Assembly: GCA_018333845.1 (NCBI GenBank)
Contig: JAGXSK010000006.1
Coordinates: forward strand, 1-7,357
Reading direction: 5' to 3'
From: Clostridia bacterium
GTDB lineage: Bacteria; Bacillota; DSM-16504; Desulfitibacterales; Desulfitibacteraceae
Length of the DNA: 7,357 nucleotides
Part shown: piece by piece, positions 6,110 through 7,357 of the stretch
How positions within the stretch are numbered: position 1 is the first letter of the stretch
Layout: every line of letters starts with the position of its first letter
Translations under genes and position numbers: made by a program
The notes under the pieces: model-generated
Database searches by the model: none
Told to the model about the DNA's origin: nothing
The model's input: only the letters and a program-made list of their open reading frames with translations

Positions 6110-6595
6110 ATGCGCATAGCAATATACCCTGGCACATTTGACCCGGTAACACTTGGACATCTAGATATTATCAGCAGGGCAACAAAACTTTTTGACAAAC
6201 TAATAATTGGTGTTGCGCAGGACACAGGCAAAAACACTGTCTTTGACATTGACGAAAGGTTAAACCTTATTAAGAACCAAGTTGCAGAAATGGCAAATGT
6301 TGAAGTAAAGCCCTTTGGTGGATTGCTGGTTAATTTTGCAAAAAAAGAAAATTGCTGCACTATAATTAGGGGTATTAGAGTAATATCTGATTTTGAATAT
6401 GAGTTTCAGCTTTCTTTAATGAACAAAAAATTAGCTCCTGATTTGGAAACGGTTTTCTTAATGACATCTAGTGAATATTTGTTTTTAAGTTCTAGCGTTA
6501 TCAAACAGGTGTCATCCTTGGGGGGGTGTATAGAGGGTTTGGTGCCCACTGATGTATCCAGGGCTCTTTACAAGAAATTAAAGAGCAGCAGGTGA
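6110..6595 (+). CDS. coaD: Phosphopantetheine adenylyltransferase CoaD
   Basis: CoaD catalyses the fourth step of coenzyme A synthesis, joining ATP and 4'-phosphopantetheine to form dephospho-CoA and pyrophosphate in the cytoplasm; it usually acts as a hexamer. The 161-residue length is typical. The nucleotidyltransferase motif is clear: GTFDPVTLGH (8-17) with catalytic H17. RGIR (87-90) and SSSVIK (127-132) form the rest of the ATP and pantetheine site. GGAGG at 6097-6101 lies 8 nt before ATG 6110, directly after the dnaE stop codon, so cotranscription with dnaE is likely. In many Firmicutes coaD sits beside rsmD instead, so linkage to dnaE is a less usual setting. The C-terminus ends in a normal basic helix; nothing appears missing. 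Confidence 0.97.
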   Translation: MRIAIYPGTFDPVTLGHLDIISRATKLFDKLIIGVAQDTGKNTVFDIDERLNLIKNQVAEMANVEVKPFGGLLVNFAKKENCCTIIRGIRVISDFEYEFQLSLMNKKLAPDLETVFLMTSSEYLFLSSSVIKQVSSLGGCIEGLVPTDVSRALYKKLKSSR

Positions 6596-6647
6596 ATTTA
6601 TTTGCAAAATACGGGGGAGTATAAATCTATATATAAGGGGTGATAGA

Positions 6648-6878
6648 ATGGAAAGCTCCAAGGAAACACAACAAAAGTATATAGCAATAAAAGCCCTTGA
6701 AAATGGGGTTACAATAATTGGGTTGACAAGGGGAAAGGATACAAAATTTCATCATAGTGAAAAGCTTGACAAGGGAGAGGTTATGGTCGCCCAGTTTACT
6801 GAGCATACTTCAGCCATGAAGATTAGAGGAAAGGCGGAAATTTTAACAGAATATGGTAGTGTCCAATCTGGAACTTAA
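6648..6878 (+). CDS. mtrB: Trp RNA-binding attenuation protein TRAP
   Basis: TRAP forms an 11-subunit ring that, with tryptophan bound between subunits, wraps RNA carrying repeated GAG/UAG triplets and shuts down tryptophan synthesis or transport genes. The 76-residue product aligns by eye over nearly its whole length with B. subtilis MtrB, with an offset of two residues. The block from LTRG (26-29) through TKFHHSEKLDKGEV (32-45) and AQFTEHTSA (48-56) is almost identical. The RNA-binding triad is present as K39, K58 and R60. Residues lining the tryptophan pocket are also kept (G25, T27, T32, Q49, T51, S55). ATG 6648 follows AAGGGGTGATAG, a good ribosome site. In Bacillus the gene follows mtrA/folE; here it stands between coaD and the pfkA region, with no tryptophan gene, anti-TRAP or target leader in view. 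Confidence 0.95.
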   Translation: MESSKETQQKYIAIKALENGVTIIGLTRGKDTKFHHSEKLDKGEVMVAQFTEHTSAMKIRGKAEILTEYGSVQSGT

Positions 6879-6909
6879 GTAAATTAATAATTAGGGAGGG
6901 ATACCATAT

Positions 6910-7110
6910 ATGTGGACTGTTGTCTATATTGCACAAAATAAAGCCAGAGCTGAGAAGATCAAGGATGTGCTTGTTTCTGAAGGACTTTTAGTTAATCTAA
7001 GGGGACTAGGCAATGATCCAGATAACATGTCAAAGGCAGTAGAAATATTAGTTCCAGAATCTGAGGCCGAAGAAGCTCATGAAATTATAAATAGTATTCT
7101 ATCTGTTTAA
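6910..7110 (+). CDS. DUF2007-like small protein upstream of pfkA
   Basis: This is a 66-residue soluble protein with the pattern of a small ferredoxin-like alpha-beta fold: strand TVVYIA, helix KARAEKIKDVLVSEG, strand LLVNLRGLG, strand AVEILVPE, then helix AEEAHEIINSILSV. This layout and the VPESEAEEAHEII tail fit the DUF2007 'putative signal-transducing' group; the assignment is by eye only. I recall similar proteins upstream of pfkA in Peptococcaceae, some carrying misleading enzyme names. At this size it has no room for a catalytic domain of that kind. ATG 6910 comes 10 nt after GGAGG (6895-6899), which is slightly long spacing but the only sensible start. It lies 31 nt after mtrB and 19 nt before pfkA, with no terminator, so it is likely cotranscribed with both. 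Its function is unknown. Confidence 0.85.
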   Translation: MWTVVYIAQNKARAEKIKDVLVSEGLLVNLRGLGNDPDNMSKAVEILVPESEAEEAHEIINSILSV

Positions 7111-7129
7111 TGATAAAAGAGGTGATATT

Positions 7130-7357
7130 ATGAAAACCATTGGTGTTCTAACCAGTGGTGGAGATGCACCTGGAATGAATGCTGCCATTAGAGCTGTTGT
7201 TAGAAGTGTAATTTACCATGAAAAAGAAATTGTTGGTGTAATGCGGGGTTATCTTGGACTTATAAATGGCGAAATTATTCATATGCATCTGGGGTCTGTG
7301 GCAGATATAATCCATAGGGGTGGTACCATTTTGCATACAGCCAGGTGCGAAGAGTTT
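7130..7357 (+). CDS. pfkA: ATP-dependent 6-phosphofructokinase PfkA, 3'-truncated by the window
   Basis: PfkA phosphorylates fructose 6-phosphate at C1 using ATP, the committed step of glycolysis; the bacterial enzyme is a cytoplasmic tetramer. Only the first 76 residues are present, from a family of about 320. They carry the ATP-site motif GVLTSGGDAPGMNAAIR (5-21) with G10-G11-D12. R21 and R25 occupy the positions of the allosteric effector site, and the stretch DIIHRGGT (59-66) leading to TARCEEF contains the ATP-contacting R72. The fragment looks very close to Bacillus PfkA. ATG 7130 lies 5 nt after GAGGTG (7119-7124), a strong ribosome site. The gene continues past the right edge; pyk is a common next neighbour but cannot be checked here. 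Confidence 0.97.
   Translation, partial: MKTIGVLTSGGDAPGMNAAIRAVVRSVIYHEKEIVGVMRGYLGLINGEIIHMHLGSVADIIHRGGTILHTARCEEF

Noticed and set aside
6602..6643. 13-codon leader peptide (TTG start) before mtrB
   Set aside because: A weak AGGTG overlaps the coaD stop codon, but the peptide has no tryptophan codons, no attenuator hairpin follows, and such short frames are common by chance.
6596..6647. TRAP autoregulatory binding site before mtrB
   Set aside because: Only isolated GAG and TAG triplets occur; a series at regular 2-3 nt spacing is absent.
7148..7336. Minus-strand open frame opposite pfkA
   Set aside because: It is antisense to the conserved PfkA N-terminus and has no independent support.

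Overview
The window looks like chromosomal DNA from an endospore-forming, low-GC Firmicute, more likely a clostridial lineage (Peptococcaceae-like) than a Bacillus. Three spore genes (an alpha/beta-type SASP, ytrH and ytrI) support the spore-forming part. AT-rich codon use, strong GGAGG ribosome sites and frequent TTG/GTG starts support Firmicutes. The clostridial placement is an inference from gene order and protein character. No mobile element, CRISPR array, rRNA or tRNA was seen.

Left part (1-1574, all +): the 3' part of trmL (tRNA wobble 2'-O-methyltransferase), then a small YfcE-type metallophosphoesterase, a 59-residue SspF-like spore DNA-binding protein, and an unrecognised 54-residue hydrophilic protein that starts with TTG and is easy to miss. 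Both small genes follow hairpins. The first hairpin (1074-1110) buries the whole Shine-Dalgarno sequence of the SASP gene. A rho-independent terminator (1541-1574) closes this group.

Middle (1575-2693): a 92-nt foldback element (1599-1690), richer in GC than its surroundings, lies just past the end of the minus-strand pair ytrH-ytrI. These two encode membrane proteins of sporulation. A short divergent region (2525-2693) separates ytrH from dnaE and holds a plausible sigma-A promoter for dnaE.

Right part (2694-7357, all +): a tightly spaced run of dnaE (complete DNA polymerase III alpha subunit), coaD (coenzyme A synthesis), mtrB (the tryptophan-activated RNA-binding protein TRAP), a 66-residue DUF2007-like protein and the start of pfkA (6-phosphofructokinase, cut by the window edge). 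No terminator was seen between them, so they probably form one housekeeping operon.

The items most worth a second look are the occluded SASP ribosome site, the 92-nt foldback element, TRAP in this unusual neighbourhood, and the unannotated 54-residue gene. I did not find clear evidence of an entirely new multi-gene system.
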